Shown here piece after piece: positions 1 to 10,600 of a DNA stretch of 64,000 bases. The translations under genes and the position numbers were made by a program. Origin of the DNA: CAVXSP01 sp963724645 (GTDB lineage Bacteria; Acidobacteriota; Vicinamibacteria; Vicinamibacterales; SCN-69-37); NCBI GenBank assembly GCA_963724645.1, contig CAVRVJ010000001.1:124001-188000 (forward strand), given 5' to 3'. The notes below the pieces were generated by a model, which was given only the letters and a program-made list of their open reading frames with translations, was not told the origin of the DNA and did no database searches. Within the stretch, counting starts at the first letter, position 1. Each line of letters starts with the position of its first letter.

Positions 1-239
1 ATGCCGTCCGCCGTTGCGCCCGCGGCCAGCGGGCCTGGCGCGTATCGCGTGAACGGCACGTTCTCGCCTTCCCATCGCGCGGCGACCGGCGAGGCGTTGT
101 CTTCCCCCTGGAACTCCCCGAGCTGCCATTGACGCGCCAGGAGCCAGAGCGGGTCGTAGACTCGCGCCTGGAGTCCGTCGTTCATGTCGATGGTCCGGCA
201 GCCCGGCTCGAACCTGACCCAGGTCGTGATCGAAGACAT
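1..239 (-). CDS. Large hypothetical protein, N-terminal part only (fifth gene of giant-protein operon)
   Basis: The ATG at 239 opens a frame that runs off the left edge, so only 79 residues are visible. They begin MSSITTWVRFEPGCRTIDMN and contain the striking segment DPLWLLARQWQLGEFQGED, rich in Trp and Gln. I recognise this only as a conserved N-terminus of uncharacterised bacterial proteins and can give no function. It starts 19 bases after the stop of the 1486-residue gene and is on the same strand, so it is almost certainly the next gene of the same operon. There is no signal peptide or membrane segment in the visible part. The total length and any further genes of the operon lie outside the window. 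Confidence 0.75.
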   Translation of the reverse strand, partial: MSSITTWVRFEPGCRTIDMNDGLQARVYDPLWLLARQWQLGEFQGEDNASPVAARWEGENVPFTRYAPGPLAAGATADG

Positions 240-258
240 GTGAACCCTCTGTCTGCGC

Positions 259-3200
259 CTACGTGAGCTTGGAGAAATCGGTGGAGACGGTGTCGCCGGC
301 CGCGTTGACCGCGAAGTACGCGGCGGGCAGATAGTGACCGGCTCCTGCAAGCGCATCCGGATCGACCGCGCGAATGCGTGCGAGGTCGAGCGTCTCGAGG
401 AGTACCTGCTGCAGAGACCAGATCGTCCACGGCCGTGTCGGGTCGGGCGGCACCGCAAGCAGAAGGCTCTGCGGCGGCGCGGCGTCCGGCTGATCGAACT
501 GGAAGACCACGCCGGTGGTCTCGCTGGCGCTCGGCACCACCTCGACCCACTCGTCCACGAGCAACCCGGCCATCGGGTGCGCCACGTCGAGATCGGCCGG
601 CGCCTGAACGACAACCGAAAACCGGGATCCGGACATCGTCTGTCCTCTGGCAGCGGGCAGGCCCACCCATCGATCGTTCGCTCGATGCGGCAGCTGCGCG
701 ACGCGCAGGTTGGGCCGTTCACCGGTGTCGAGCACTTCGGCGTATCGAAGCGCCGCGTCGAACCGGTCGACGCCGTCGCGCACACGCGCGGCGCGCGTCA
801 GCCACGTCAGCACGGCCAGCGGATCCCCGCCCTGGACCGACGCGCTGTCGCCAAGCGCGGCACCGAATTCCGCCGCGTTGGCCGCCGCAAACCTGGGCAG
901 AACGACGAACGACTCGCCGAACACGGCCTTCAACCTCGCCGTATGGAACGCGCACACATCGTCGGACGCCGTCGCCGCGGCGCCGGGGCCCTGTTCGAGC
1001 GCCGCCAGGCGATCGATTCGTACGCCGAGCTCTTTCACGATCGACGCCGCTTGCGCCGCCAGCGCCGACCGCGCGGCCGGCGAATCACCGGTCGCGGACA
1101 GCGGCACCGCGCCGGGGATGCCGAGGTGCCCTGCCCGGATGATGTCCGCTCGCAGCGCGTCGAGGCCGGTCGCGGGGGCGGTGAGCGCCGCCGAGAGATC
1201 GTTTCGCGCCTGGCGCAGGGCGGCCGCGGCCGTATCGGCGCGGCCCTTCAGCTCGTCGGTGTCGACGCCGGCCGGCTGGTTGACTTCCGGAGTATTCAAC
1301 TCGCTTCCGTCGAGCGGGCGCGCGCCTGTCACGAGCGCCTGCGCGGCCCGAAGAATCTCCGTCAATTCGCCGAAGCTCACGTCCGATGCGGGCCACTCCG
1401 GGCGACGTGCGGCATTCACCTGAAGTACGGCCGCGTCGGCGAACCCGTTCGCCCTCCGCGCGGCGTACAGAATCCGCTGCTCCATCTCAGATGGCTGTCC
1501 GTCCGGTGTGCCGCCCGGCGCATAAACCAGGTCGAGTGGTGAGAGCGCGAGCTCGCTCAGCCGCACCTCGACGCTCTGCAGCACCGTGCCGGTCGCCGGA
1601 TCGAGTGCGTCGATCGCGCATCGCATGCGCGACGGCGCGCCGAGAAGCCGTGCGGCCCACGCGTTCAGTCGCGGCTCGGCGCTCGAGCGGAGCGGCACCG
1701 CCGGCGGAGTCCATCCGTCAGGCAGCGCACCGATGTCGGGGAACAGGACGACGAGGCGATGCGTCAGCGCGGCGCCGGTGCGAGGGGTCGAGATGACGTC
1801 GAGCTCCGGAGGCGGCGCCTCGCCGTTCGCGATCGCGTCGAGCGTCGCGGCCGTCCGCAGCGGATCGCCCTGCACGGCATGATGAACGGTCTCGGCCAGG
1901 AGCGCGTCGCTCAGCGCATCCACGGCGTCGCCGAGCGTATTCAGTTCCGCCTGCAGCACGCCGTGCGCACGGTCCAGCGCGCCGGCGTCGATCTCGATCG
2001 AGGCCGGCCCGAACAGCTGGCCGAGCTGCGCCGTCGTCGAGCCCGGCACCATCGTCGTCGCGTTCCATTTCCGCTGCAGCACAAGGCCGTCGACGACGTT
2101 GTTGGCGGCGACCGCTTCGACGGCCTGCGTCGGTGGATCGGACGGGCAATCCAGCTTGTTCGCGACGAGCGGCGCGACGGCGCGAAAGTACGGAATGAAG
2201 TACGCGAGCTGCGCGTCCTGCAGCCGGCGCTCGAACCGGTAGCCGAGGAGCGCGCCGAGCGGCTGCCCCTGTCGCACGCCGTCGAGCAGCGAGTTCGCGA
2301 GCCGCACGCGCTCCGACGAGAGATCGACGGCGAGCGCGTCGGCGGTCAGGTCGCCGGTGTGGGTGATGTGGCCGCTGCGCAGCACGGCGACGGTCGCGGC
2401 CTGCGCGAGCGACGGCGCGTGCGTGAACCCGGGATTGTTCGCCGGCTGGAACAGGGGCCCCGGCTGCCCCTCCTTCGCGGGCACCAGCGCCGGCGGCGGC
2501 GCTGGCCTCAGGTTCGTGACCCACCCGTACCCGCCGAGGAGCGTCACGCTCGCTCCCGTACTGCGCATCTCGGCGAGGCGCTTGGTCGCAAACGATGTGA
2601 TCCACGCGTCGAGCCGGTAAGCGCACAGATCCAGCGCGCCGGCGAAAAGCCGCTGCAGGTCCGCCGCGGGCAGCCCCTTCAGGTGTCGGAGACTCTCGCG
2701 CAGGTCGAGAAGGCTCGCCACGCGCGCGGCGACCCTCGCGTCCGCGGGCGGCGTCGTCAGGCCGAACAGGTACTTCCATGCCGGATCGCTGCTGACGCCG
2801 GCGATCGGTGACGCCAGCAGCTGCCACGGCGTCGCCGCGGGACCGGAAACGACGTCGGCGTCGAGGCTGCCTCCGTCGAGCGGCGCATCCAGGTTCTGCA
2901 GATTCGCCGCGGTAGTCCAGTACGTCTGCAACAGCGCATGGCGCAGCACCGCCGACATCAGGCCCTTCGGTGTTCCCGCCGCGAGCACGCCGCGGCGGAG
3001 GTTGTCGAGGTCTGATTCGCCCAGCAACCACTCGATGTAGTTCGGCGTGAGCGGCACGCCCTCGACAATCGCACCGGCCTGCACGACCGGCGCGCGAAGC
3101 ATGCGGCCCCATCCTGAGTACGTCGCGCGCGAGAGCCGCGACTGCCACGCGATCCCGGCCGCGGCGAGCGCCTCCGCCGTCTTCGACTGCTGAACGTTCG

Positions 3201-4719
3201 ACCAGATCGTCTGGTCTCCCGGGACCATCATCGTCCAGAGCTGGCGCTGGTAGACGTCTCCCATCAGGTGACGGATCGCGTAGGTCGACGACAGGCCGTC
3301 CATCGTGAAGATATCGGTGAGATCCTTCTCGGGATCGCCGTCGGTGCGGCCGACGCGCGGCACTGCGGGCAGACTCCGGCGCCACATCGTCAACAGCCTC
3401 AGCAGCACATCCCGGAGCGCGACGTCGCGCGTGTGCGCGGCCTCCTGACCCGCGGCCGGTTTCCACATCGACAGCGACGTGACCGGCAGAAGTCCGTAGG
3501 GCTGCCTGCCGATGCGGATTGCTGGCAACGGCCCGCACGCGCGCACGTACTCCACGAAATGGTTCCGCGCCCACGCGCGGTCGTCGGGCGTCAGCGGTCC
3601 GGGCATCATCTCGCGCAGGAAATACCCCCACGTCGCCGGCCACACCGCGCGGTTCATGTGGCGCGCGTCGTGCGGGTCGTGACGGCTCCCGTTCACGACC
3701 GACGCGAACGTCTCGACGGTGCGTGGGGGCAGCCCGAGCGCCGTGGCGACAACGTCGGCATTCGATCCGTTTCCAGCCTTGAATGCCGCACCCGCGCGAA
3801 ACGCGGCGAAGCCGGCGTCGGCGCCAGACTCGGAGGAGTTGAAGCCGGACGGTGCCTCGGCCGTGTTGTTCGACGGCGTACCCTGCGGGATGAAGGCCAG
3901 GCCGTCCGTATAATGGTGCGCGTCGAACACCTGCGCGATCGATTGGGTCGTATCGAGCACCGTCGCCGACGACTTCACGCCGAAGACCAGGAGGAAATCC
4001 AGTCCGCTGGCCTGCGCGGGGCCCAGCGCGAAGTGCATGCCCATGCCGACCTGCTCCGCCTGCGAGAAGTCGACCATCCACTTCATCCCCGGGTCGATCG
4101 GCAGGTCGCCGTCGGCCGCGGGCTCGAAGGTGCTCGTGGGGTCGGGACCGGTGGCGAGCACTTCGGGAATCGGATTGCCCGCGCCGACGAACGCGACCTG
4201 CCCGGCCGCGTAGCCGACGGCCCACCAGCGGTTCGGCAGCACGCGCGTCAGGGGCGCTCGCGTCCAGGCGGCGGCCTTCGTCAGTGGTGCGGGGAACTTG
4301 ATGGGTGTTGGCAGAGACTGGTCGCCGGGCACCGGATGCACGGGCCGATCACCGGGGTTCAGCGGCGTCAGCACGCGCGCGATCCAGGCCGCACGGTTCG
4401 CGTCGAAGCGCTCGATCAGTTGACGCCACGCCAGCTTCGCTGCCGTCTCGTCGCCGGCGGCGCGCCACGTCTCCTCCCAGTAGTGCCGGCCCCAGACGAT
4501 CTCATCGTTCGTGAGGGCGGGTTCGTGCGTGTCGACGTGAACGGTATCGGGATACACGCGCAGATACAGGTCGGTTCCGCCGTTCGAACGGGGAGAGAGC
4601 CGCGTTTCGAGACGAACCGGCAACAGCACCAGCGGCTGCGGCGCGGAGGAGAGGATCGTCGAGAGGTTGTCGGCGAGCGGCACGTTCGGAACGTCGACGA
4701 TCAGATTCGGCAGTGTCAT
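259..4719 (-). CDS. Giant hypothetical protein, 1486 aa (fourth gene of operon)
   Basis: The start at 4719 (MTLPNLIVDVPNVPLADNL) is chosen because its ATG overlaps the TGA of the upstream gene (4716-4718), a typical translational coupling; a longer frame to 4833 would overlap that gene deeply. No signal peptide or transmembrane segment is visible. The N-terminus has the segment LLPVRLETRL followed by a Trp-rich stretch (GRHYWEETWRAAG, near residue 80). A later landmark is IRIGRQPYGLLPVTSL near residue 400. The remainder is Ala/Leu-rich and probably largely helical with long loops. I recognise no catalytic domain. The landmarks look like those of an uncharacterised family of very large bacterial proteins. 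Function unknown; position in a five-gene operon suggests a structural or scaffold role in a shared assembly, which is inference. Confidence 0.8.
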   Translation of the reverse strand: MTLPNLIVDVPNVPLADNLSTILSSAPQPLVLLPVRLETRLSPRSNGGTDLYLRVYPDTVHVDTHEPALTNDEIVWGRHYWEETWRAAGDETAAKLAWRQLIERFDANRAAWIARVLTPLNPGDRPVHPVPGDQSLPTPIKFPAPLTKAAAWTRAPLTRVLPNRWWAVGYAAGQVAFVGAGNPIPEVLATGPDPTSTFEPAADGDLPIDPGMKWMVDFSQAEQVGMGMHFALGPAQASGLDFLLVFGVKSSATVLDTTQSIAQVFDAHHYTDGLAFIPQGTPSNNTAEAPSGFNSSESGADAGFAAFRAGAAFKAGNGSNADVVATALGLPPRTVETFASVVNGSRHDPHDARHMNRAVWPATWGYFLREMMPGPLTPDDRAWARNHFVEYVRACGPLPAIRIGRQPYGLLPVTSLSMWKPAAGQEAAHTRDVALRDVLLRLLTMWRRSLPAVPRVGRTDGDPEKDLTDIFTMDGLSSTYAIRHLMGDVYQRQLWTMMVPGDQTIWSNVQQSKTAEALAAAGIAWQSRLSRATYSGWGRMLRAPVVQAGAIVEGVPLTPNYIEWLLGESDLDNLRRGVLAAGTPKGLMSAVLRHALLQTYWTTAANLQNLDAPLDGGSLDADVVSGPAATPWQLLASPIAGVSSDPAWKYLFGLTTPPADARVAARVASLLDLRESLRHLKGLPAADLQRLFAGALDLCAYRLDAWITSFATKRLAEMRSTGASVTLLGGYGWVTNLRPAPPPALVPAKEGQPGPLFQPANNPGFTHAPSLAQAATVAVLRSGHITHTGDLTADALAVDLSSERVRLANSLLDGVRQGQPLGALLGYRFERRLQDAQLAYFIPYFRAVAPLVANKLDCPSDPPTQAVEAVAANNVVDGLVLQRKWNATTMVPGSTTAQLGQLFGPASIEIDAGALDRAHGVLQAELNTLGDAVDALSDALLAETVHHAVQGDPLRTAATLDAIANGEAPPPELDVISTPRTGAALTHRLVVLFPDIGALPDGWTPPAVPLRSSAEPRLNAWAARLLGAPSRMRCAIDALDPATGTVLQSVEVRLSELALSPLDLVYAPGGTPDGQPSEMEQRILYAARRANGFADAAVLQVNAARRPEWPASDVSFGELTEILRAAQALVTGARPLDGSELNTPEVNQPAGVDTDELKGRADTAAAALRQARNDLSAALTAPATGLDALRADIIRAGHLGIPGAVPLSATGDSPAARSALAAQAASIVKELGVRIDRLAALEQGPGAAATASDDVCAFHTARLKAVFGESFVVLPRFAAANAAEFGAALGDSASVQGGDPLAVLTWLTRAARVRDGVDRFDAALRYAEVLDTGERPNLRVAQLPHRANDRWVGLPAARGQTMSGSRFSVVVQAPADLDVAHPMAGLLVDEWVEVVPSASETTGVVFQFDQPDAAPPQSLLLAVPPDPTRPWTIWSLQQVLLETLDLARIRAVDPDALAGAGHYLPAAYFAVNAAGDTVSTDFSKLT

Positions 4720-7667
4720 GGCATCTCCGCTCGGCTGTGATCGACGGGCGGCAGCAGATCCGTGGCGTGAATCGCGACGCGGACCGGCCGCTGTTTGGTG
4801 ATGGACGCCATGTGGGCCGCGTTGCGTCCCCACGCGGCTTTCACGGGTTGCGTCGGCACGAGATGCAGCGGGTTGACCGGGACGTGCGACAGTCGATCGA
4901 GGGCGTCTGGCGTGCCGGCCATGTGGGCCCAGTTCAGATCGTTCCAGGTCCTGAGCTCGGGGATCTGCCCCGATTCGCCCACGCCAAACGGATCCGAGTC
5001 CAATCCGAACCGTGGTTCGGTCGGCTGCTGCTGCAGCACGAAGAACCAGCCGGTGTCGGCGACCGCCTGGTCGCGGGTCAGGTCGAAGCCGACGAACGTG
5101 ACGTCGGGATCGAGCGTGCCTCGGAACAGCGGATGCCGCTCGGCAGACGACCGCGCCTCGGCCGGGAAGTCAGTGGCCAGGACGCGCCGGCCGTTGTGCA
5201 GGATCGCCTTCACCGCGTAGATCAGCGTGCCTGGATAGCGGCGCAGCAGCTCGCCGCGGACGAGCAGCACGAGCCTGTCGCCGCCGTGTGTCGCGATCGT
5301 TCCGAGCGCGCCGGCGCCCCACCGATGGATCGGCGGGATGTCGGGCTGCGCGTCGGTGCCTGCCGGAGCCGGATCCCAGAACTGCTGAAAGTAGGTGCCG
5401 CGCTGATCCGTCGGGTACCCGCGCCACAACAACTCGCGCGCCATCTCGTGGTTCAGCCCGACCATGAACGACTCGATGAAGCGCGCGTTCGTCTGCAGCA
5501 GGTGGATGCTGTCGGACGGCACCTGCGCCAGATCCGGGAACAGGTAGTCGTTCGACAGCGAGCGAAGCGGTTCGTACATCGCCTGCGGAAAGGACGGCGC
5601 ATCCATGATCGGCTCAAGCGCGTCGTCGCTTCGCATCGGCGGGCTCGTGATGCGGAGGTTCGCGTGGACGCCGGCGGCGATCGTTGCGTCCGGCGCCATG
5701 GCATCGAGCGCGGACGCCATCATCTGCTGCAGCGCGAGCTTCTGACGGCCGTCGCGAAAGACCGCGGTGCTGAACAGATCGGAGAGGTACTGCTGATGCG
5801 CGAGCGCAGCCGCTGAAAAATCCGCGGGAACCGATGGCGGCTGCGCCGGCTTGAGCGTCGTCGACCAGAGATGATCGAGACGAAACGCAGCAATCATCGA
5901 CGGCAGTTCGGCGCGGGGGCGCTCCCAGTGGCCGACGGGAAGAGGATTCCAGACGAGGGTCTCCTCGGTCGGCGGGGTGGTGGTGTGATCGCGGACGATC
6001 TCGAACTGGATGTGCTGCGACACCCAGTCGACGGTGACGGCATCGGGATTCCGCCGCGCCGGATCCGGCTGCGACGGCGTGTCCGGCGTGTTGAAGTAGC
6101 CGATGATCGCCTGCACGCCGGCGACACCGGCCTGGACGTATTGCCGGTTGATCGCGCCGCGCGGACGCGTGATTCTGCGCACCGCGGCCGACACGGCCGT
6201 CGCCGGCACGAACGACTGCGCAATCGTCTTGGACACCAGCACGCGCGGGACGGCGGGCTCGTCCGGCGGTCCGACCGGGATGGCGATGCGCGACTGGGCT
6301 GGAGCCACCACACGCATGAATGTTTCGGGCGCGAGGCGCGCGAACATCGTCGCGTGATACCGGCCGTTGATCTCCCGGCTGAGCTGCCCCTGCCGAAGCC
6401 GCTGGTTGATCGCGGTGATGTCGCCGAGCTGTGCCCACGCGGCGGCCATCAGCGCCTCCTGGTCCTTCTGCACGACTGCGGCGCCCAGTGCCGCCGCCAG
6501 GCGCCGCCGCGGATCGAGGTTCAGTTCGTTCAGCCAGAACGACAGCGCGGGCGGCGTGGCGGCACTCACCGCGTGAAGAGCCGCGTGCCACTCCCCGTAG
6601 ATCGGCGGCGCGACAATCGGCTCGAGTTGCGGATTCGCCCCCTGGGCCAGCTTCCACGGGGTGTCGAGGATGTCGGCCAGGGCCGTCTGAAACGGGACGC
6701 GCCCGGCGTCAGGCCACGGATCGGGGTCCGCATTGGCGACCCGCAATGCACCCTCGAAACCGATCACGCCGCGCGACGCGCCGGCCGCGGGTACGGGCGT
6801 GATGACGAACCCGGGGCGGCTGACATCGATCGGTTGCTTGCCGATGCCGGCCGGCAGCGGCAAGGGCTTCAGTCGTCGCACCAGCTCCTCGAAATCGCCT
6901 CCGTCTCCAGTGCGAAACGTCCACGAGAGGTACACGGGCAGCTCGATGTCCGAGGGCGACCGGGGGCCGGATTGCCACGCCGGCTGCAGCGTCTCGCCAT
7001 CGGGAACGGCCAGACCGAGGCCGGCGAGGCGTCCGGCCTCGAATGCCGGCACGACGCAGGCCAGGTACTCCGTATTCGGGCGCAGATGTCGCGGACACAC
7101 CAATCGCGACAGCGTCCGTGCTGGATCCGAGTCGATCACCTGTTTCAGCCCGGCTGGCGCGGCGCCCGTCACCTGCGCGTGCGCCCAGAAGTGCGACTCC
7201 GCAAGATCGGGTAGCTCGTCGCCCGGCGTTGCCGGCGGCTGGATGGTCAGGACGGGCGCGCGTGCACCTTCCCCGGGCCGTAGCTGCACGCCGTCCTGCA
7301 CACGAATGACGACAAGCGCCAGCCAGGGGCGCAGCCGGCTCTGCGCACCGGCCCTGGCAGGCGTGAAGAGCCACGGAAAATCCGGACGATCGAACTCGAT
7401 GAACGGGAAGTAGTTCGGCTCGAACGCGCGGGCACGATCCGACGGCTCGAACCGGACGACTTGATCCGGATCGACGCCGGTCACGTCCGCCGGCCCGTAC
7501 AGCGCCACCACCTGCTGCACGGTGGCGCTGTTCATCGTCAACGCGACGCGCAGAGCGGCCGACGCAGGCTGATCGGAAGACAGCGTGTCGGCGTGCTGAT
7601 CCGGCAGGGTCGCCAGGGCCTGTGGCTGGACCCATGGCAGAAACACGTGGTTGGCAGTGTCAGTCAT
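4716..7667 (-). CDS. Giant hypothetical protein, 983 aa (third gene of operon)
   Basis: The start at 7667 (MTDTANHVFLPWVQPQALAT) lies five bases after the stop of the upstream gene and has GAGGTGAGC just ahead of it. There is no signal peptide and no membrane segment. Recognisable landmarks are FEPNYFPFIEFDRPDFPWLF near residue 85, RLRPWLALVVIRVQDG just after it, and near the C-terminus DTGWFFVLQQQPTEPRFGLD, a Trp/Phe-rich motif that looks strongly constrained. I do not recognise a named domain. Its stop overlaps the start of the next gene, so the two products are probably made in fixed ratio. Catalytic residues cannot be assigned. Confidence 0.8.
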   Translation of the reverse strand: MTDTANHVFLPWVQPQALATLPDQHADTLSSDQPASAALRVALTMNSATVQQVVALYGPADVTGVDPDQVVRFEPSDRARAFEPNYFPFIEFDRPDFPWLFTPARAGAQSRLRPWLALVVIRVQDGVQLRPGEGARAPVLTIQPPATPGDELPDLAESHFWAHAQVTGAAPAGLKQVIDSDPARTLSRLVCPRHLRPNTEYLACVVPAFEAGRLAGLGLAVPDGETLQPAWQSGPRSPSDIELPVYLSWTFRTGDGGDFEELVRRLKPLPLPAGIGKQPIDVSRPGFVITPVPAAGASRGVIGFEGALRVANADPDPWPDAGRVPFQTALADILDTPWKLAQGANPQLEPIVAPPIYGEWHAALHAVSAATPPALSFWLNELNLDPRRRLAAALGAAVVQKDQEALMAAAWAQLGDITAINQRLRQGQLSREINGRYHATMFARLAPETFMRVVAPAQSRIAIPVGPPDEPAVPRVLVSKTIAQSFVPATAVSAAVRRITRPRGAINRQYVQAGVAGVQAIIGYFNTPDTPSQPDPARRNPDAVTVDWVSQHIQFEIVRDHTTTPPTEETLVWNPLPVGHWERPRAELPSMIAAFRLDHLWSTTLKPAQPPSVPADFSAAALAHQQYLSDLFSTAVFRDGRQKLALQQMMASALDAMAPDATIAAGVHANLRITSPPMRSDDALEPIMDAPSFPQAMYEPLRSLSNDYLFPDLAQVPSDSIHLLQTNARFIESFMVGLNHEMARELLWRGYPTDQRGTYFQQFWDPAPAGTDAQPDIPPIHRWGAGALGTIATHGGDRLVLLVRGELLRRYPGTLIYAVKAILHNGRRVLATDFPAEARSSAERHPLFRGTLDPDVTFVGFDLTRDQAVADTGWFFVLQQQPTEPRFGLDSDPFGVGESGQIPELRTWNDLNWAHMAGTPDALDRLSHVPVNPLHLVPTQPVKAAWGRNAAHMASITKQRPVRVAIHATDLLPPVDHSRAEMP

Positions 7668-7672
7668 CGAGC

Positions 7673-10600
7673 TCACCTCGCCGGGTGCGTCGTCTCCGGG
7701 ACGCGCAGCAGCATGGCGCCCGCGGCCGCGGCCGGATTCTGCGCGCCAAGCCCGCGCAGTGCCTGGAATGCCTCGGCGTAGGATCCCTGGCCGTCGCCGG
7801 CGAACGTCGAGACGACGGCCGACTGGTCTTCGCGCGAGACGACGGACCAACGGTCCGCCGCGATCGCGTTCTTTGCGCTCGCTGGCTGGTAGCGCGTGGT
7901 TGCCGAACGGCGCACCTTGCTGTTCGCGGCGGCGCCGAGCGGCAGATACCGCGTGACGAACTCCGCACCGACCGCGGCGGTTCCCGTTCCCGGGTCGTCC
8001 TGTCCGACGATGATCGTCTCGTAGGCGATCGCCTCGTCCTCGAGGATGTCGTCGACGTTCGTGGCAAGCGCGCTGCCTTGCGCGCCGCCGACGCGAACGC
8101 CGGCGCTCATCGGCTCGAACGACGGCGCCGCAAGTCTGTCGGCGTCGCTCATGGCGAGGAACTGCGACGGTGCGAAGTTGTCGGTCGTATGAACGAACGG
8201 CACCGGCTGATCGTCGACACGCACGCCGGCGATCGTGAAGAAGTCGGCGTCGGCCGGCACGGCGTTCCCGAACCGCGCGATCCGGAGATCCAGTGGCACG
8301 ACCGCCTGCGAGACGGCGAGCGTGCCGAGTGGATGCAGACGCACTGACGACGCGTCCGCAGTATCGCGAAGCGTCACCAGACGACGGTCACTGTCGGCGA
8401 GCTGGCCTCCCCAGTTCCGCGGGTCCCCAAGCGCGGCGACGAGCCGGTCCGTGACGTTCACGGGAGCCGGGCGCGGCGGCGCCTCGCCGCTCACCAGCGT
8501 GCGATCGAAGCGCACCGAGAAATCGCACCAGAACACCTCGAAGGTCGCCTTGCCCTTGACGTGCAGCGGCCGCACCCCCGACAGCTCCCCCTCGACCTTG
8601 ACCTTGAAGAGATTGTGCGAGTGGTATTTCAGCTGCACCGACGCGTAGAAATCGGCGACGAACCGGAAGGGGTCGACCTGGATGAGGACGTCGTAGCCGA
8701 CGAGGCCCGTGACGCTGAAGCCGCCGCTCGCGGCATACAGGTCGAGCTTCGCGCCGAACTGCAGCGTGTTCGACGTGATCGCGAAGTAGCTTTCGCACCG
8801 CAGCCGGAAATCGTCGGCGTTCGCGAACGTGATCGCGAGGCGATCGAGCGCTGGAAAATTCGGCGGCGGCTTGAAGGCCGGGTGAAAGCCGCCGATCGAC
8901 AACGCGAACACCGGCGTGCGGCCCCAGTTCAGGCGCATCGCCATGCTGCCGGTGATCGGGAATCGTCCGGCGAGCCGCGAGTCGTAGAGCACGGCGTCGA
9001 GCGACAGCGAGCTCTGGTTGAAGTCGATGACGCCGAGCGCGTTCATCTGCAGCCGGACGAGATCGTCCTGCTCGGTCGGCATGATCGCGGCGACGCGGCC
9101 GAGGATGACGAGACGCGTGCGCAGCCCGAGCTCCAGCACCACCGCAAGATCCATCGTGAGGAGCGGCGGCGTGCCCCACGAGATCTGCACCATCGGCCCG
9201 AACAGATAGCTGCCGTGCTGCGGCGGGAACGCGCGATCGTACGTTCCCAGAAGCTGCAGCGCGTTGCGCGCCGGATCCTGCGGGAACATCAGATCGTTGA
9301 GCGTGCGGTTCTTCAGGCCGTCACGCAGGACGTCCTCGTTGCACGTGCGATTGACGGCGACGAGGCCGCCGATGCCCGTCAGCATGAAGCCGAGGCCGAG
9401 CGGCACCGGCCTGAAGTGCTCCACCGTGATGACGATCAGGAACGAGAACCCGGGGGCGCCGTTCGGCAGGCGCGTCGTGACGAGGCCGATCGCGGCGACG
9501 GTGATGCCGCCCTGGAGACTCAGCTGGAGGACGCCGGCGTATTGCCCCGCGTCGGGATCGAAGAAGAGGAATCCGCCGCCGCTGACGCCGGTCGTCTCCA
9601 CCGTGAGCCCGATTCCGGACGGCGGCTTGAAGCCGATCGACACGTCCGCGAATCCGAAGTTCGCAGGCGTCTTCGCGAAATCGACGTCGAACCGCATGCC
9701 GATCCGGTCGACCGTTGCGGTCACAGGTCCGAGCGACAGATCGACGCCGGCTGACGCTTCGAGCTCGAGCACCGGGCGATCGGCGTTTCGCGCGGACGAC
9801 AGCTGGAGGAGCAGGCGGTGGACCCGAACGGGACCGATCGAGACGTCGACCGGCACGTCGACCTGGAGCTTGGGCGTGCCGCTGAACGCCAGCCCGCTGC
9901 GGCTCGACCAGACGACGTCCGGCGAAAACGAGACGTCGATCGCGCTCTGGCCGACCGATTCCTTGATGAAGCTGTCCGCATCGCCTAGCGGAACCACGAG
10001 CCGCGCGCCCGGCACGCCGTTCGCACCGGGAGCGCTCACCTCCAGCCTCGCTTCGGGATCGTCGGCGGCGCCGGCAATCGAGAACCGGATCGAGGGGTTG
10101 CGCACCTCGATCCGCGACGTGTGGGATGAGCCGACGATGTACCAGGGATCCGGGTCGGTTCGGGCCAGCTCGATGGACGCGCCAATGGCCAGCGGTCCGG
10201 TGACCAGATCGGTTTTGTCAGGGAAGATGGCCACGCCGATCGCGCCGCCGGCGTCGGCCGCTGTCTTCCACTTCAGCGCGAGGCCGCGGCCGATGGGCAC
10301 CGAACCTTCCCCGCTCGCCCGAATCACGGGGCGGAGCACGATACCCGACGCTGCCGGTTCGCCGGCCGCCGCCGCGGGCAGCAGCTCGACGCCGGTCTCC
10401 AGCACGGCCTTCTGCTCTCGAAGGACGCCGTAGGTGATCGTCGTCCGCAGCGCGTCGACGTCGTCCTGGATGCGGTAAGGCGAGTTGGCCGCGAGCGGCG
10501 CCGACAGCAGGCTGGCGGGGAACCGTTGCGCCGGCAGGCCGACGACGCGCAGGACACGGACGAGCGCGTCGACGAGGCGCGCGTGGTCGAAGGGATGCGC

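Noticed and set aside
1718..4225. 835-residue minus-strand frame overlapping the 1486-residue gene
   Set aside because: Arg-rich, low-complexity shadow in another frame of the same strand.
334..4740. Several long plus-strand frames (402, 350 and 490 residues) opposite the giant genes
   Set aside because: Arg/Pro/Gln-rich composition without domains; typical antisense shadows of high-GC coding sequence. The minus-strand giant genes explain the bases.
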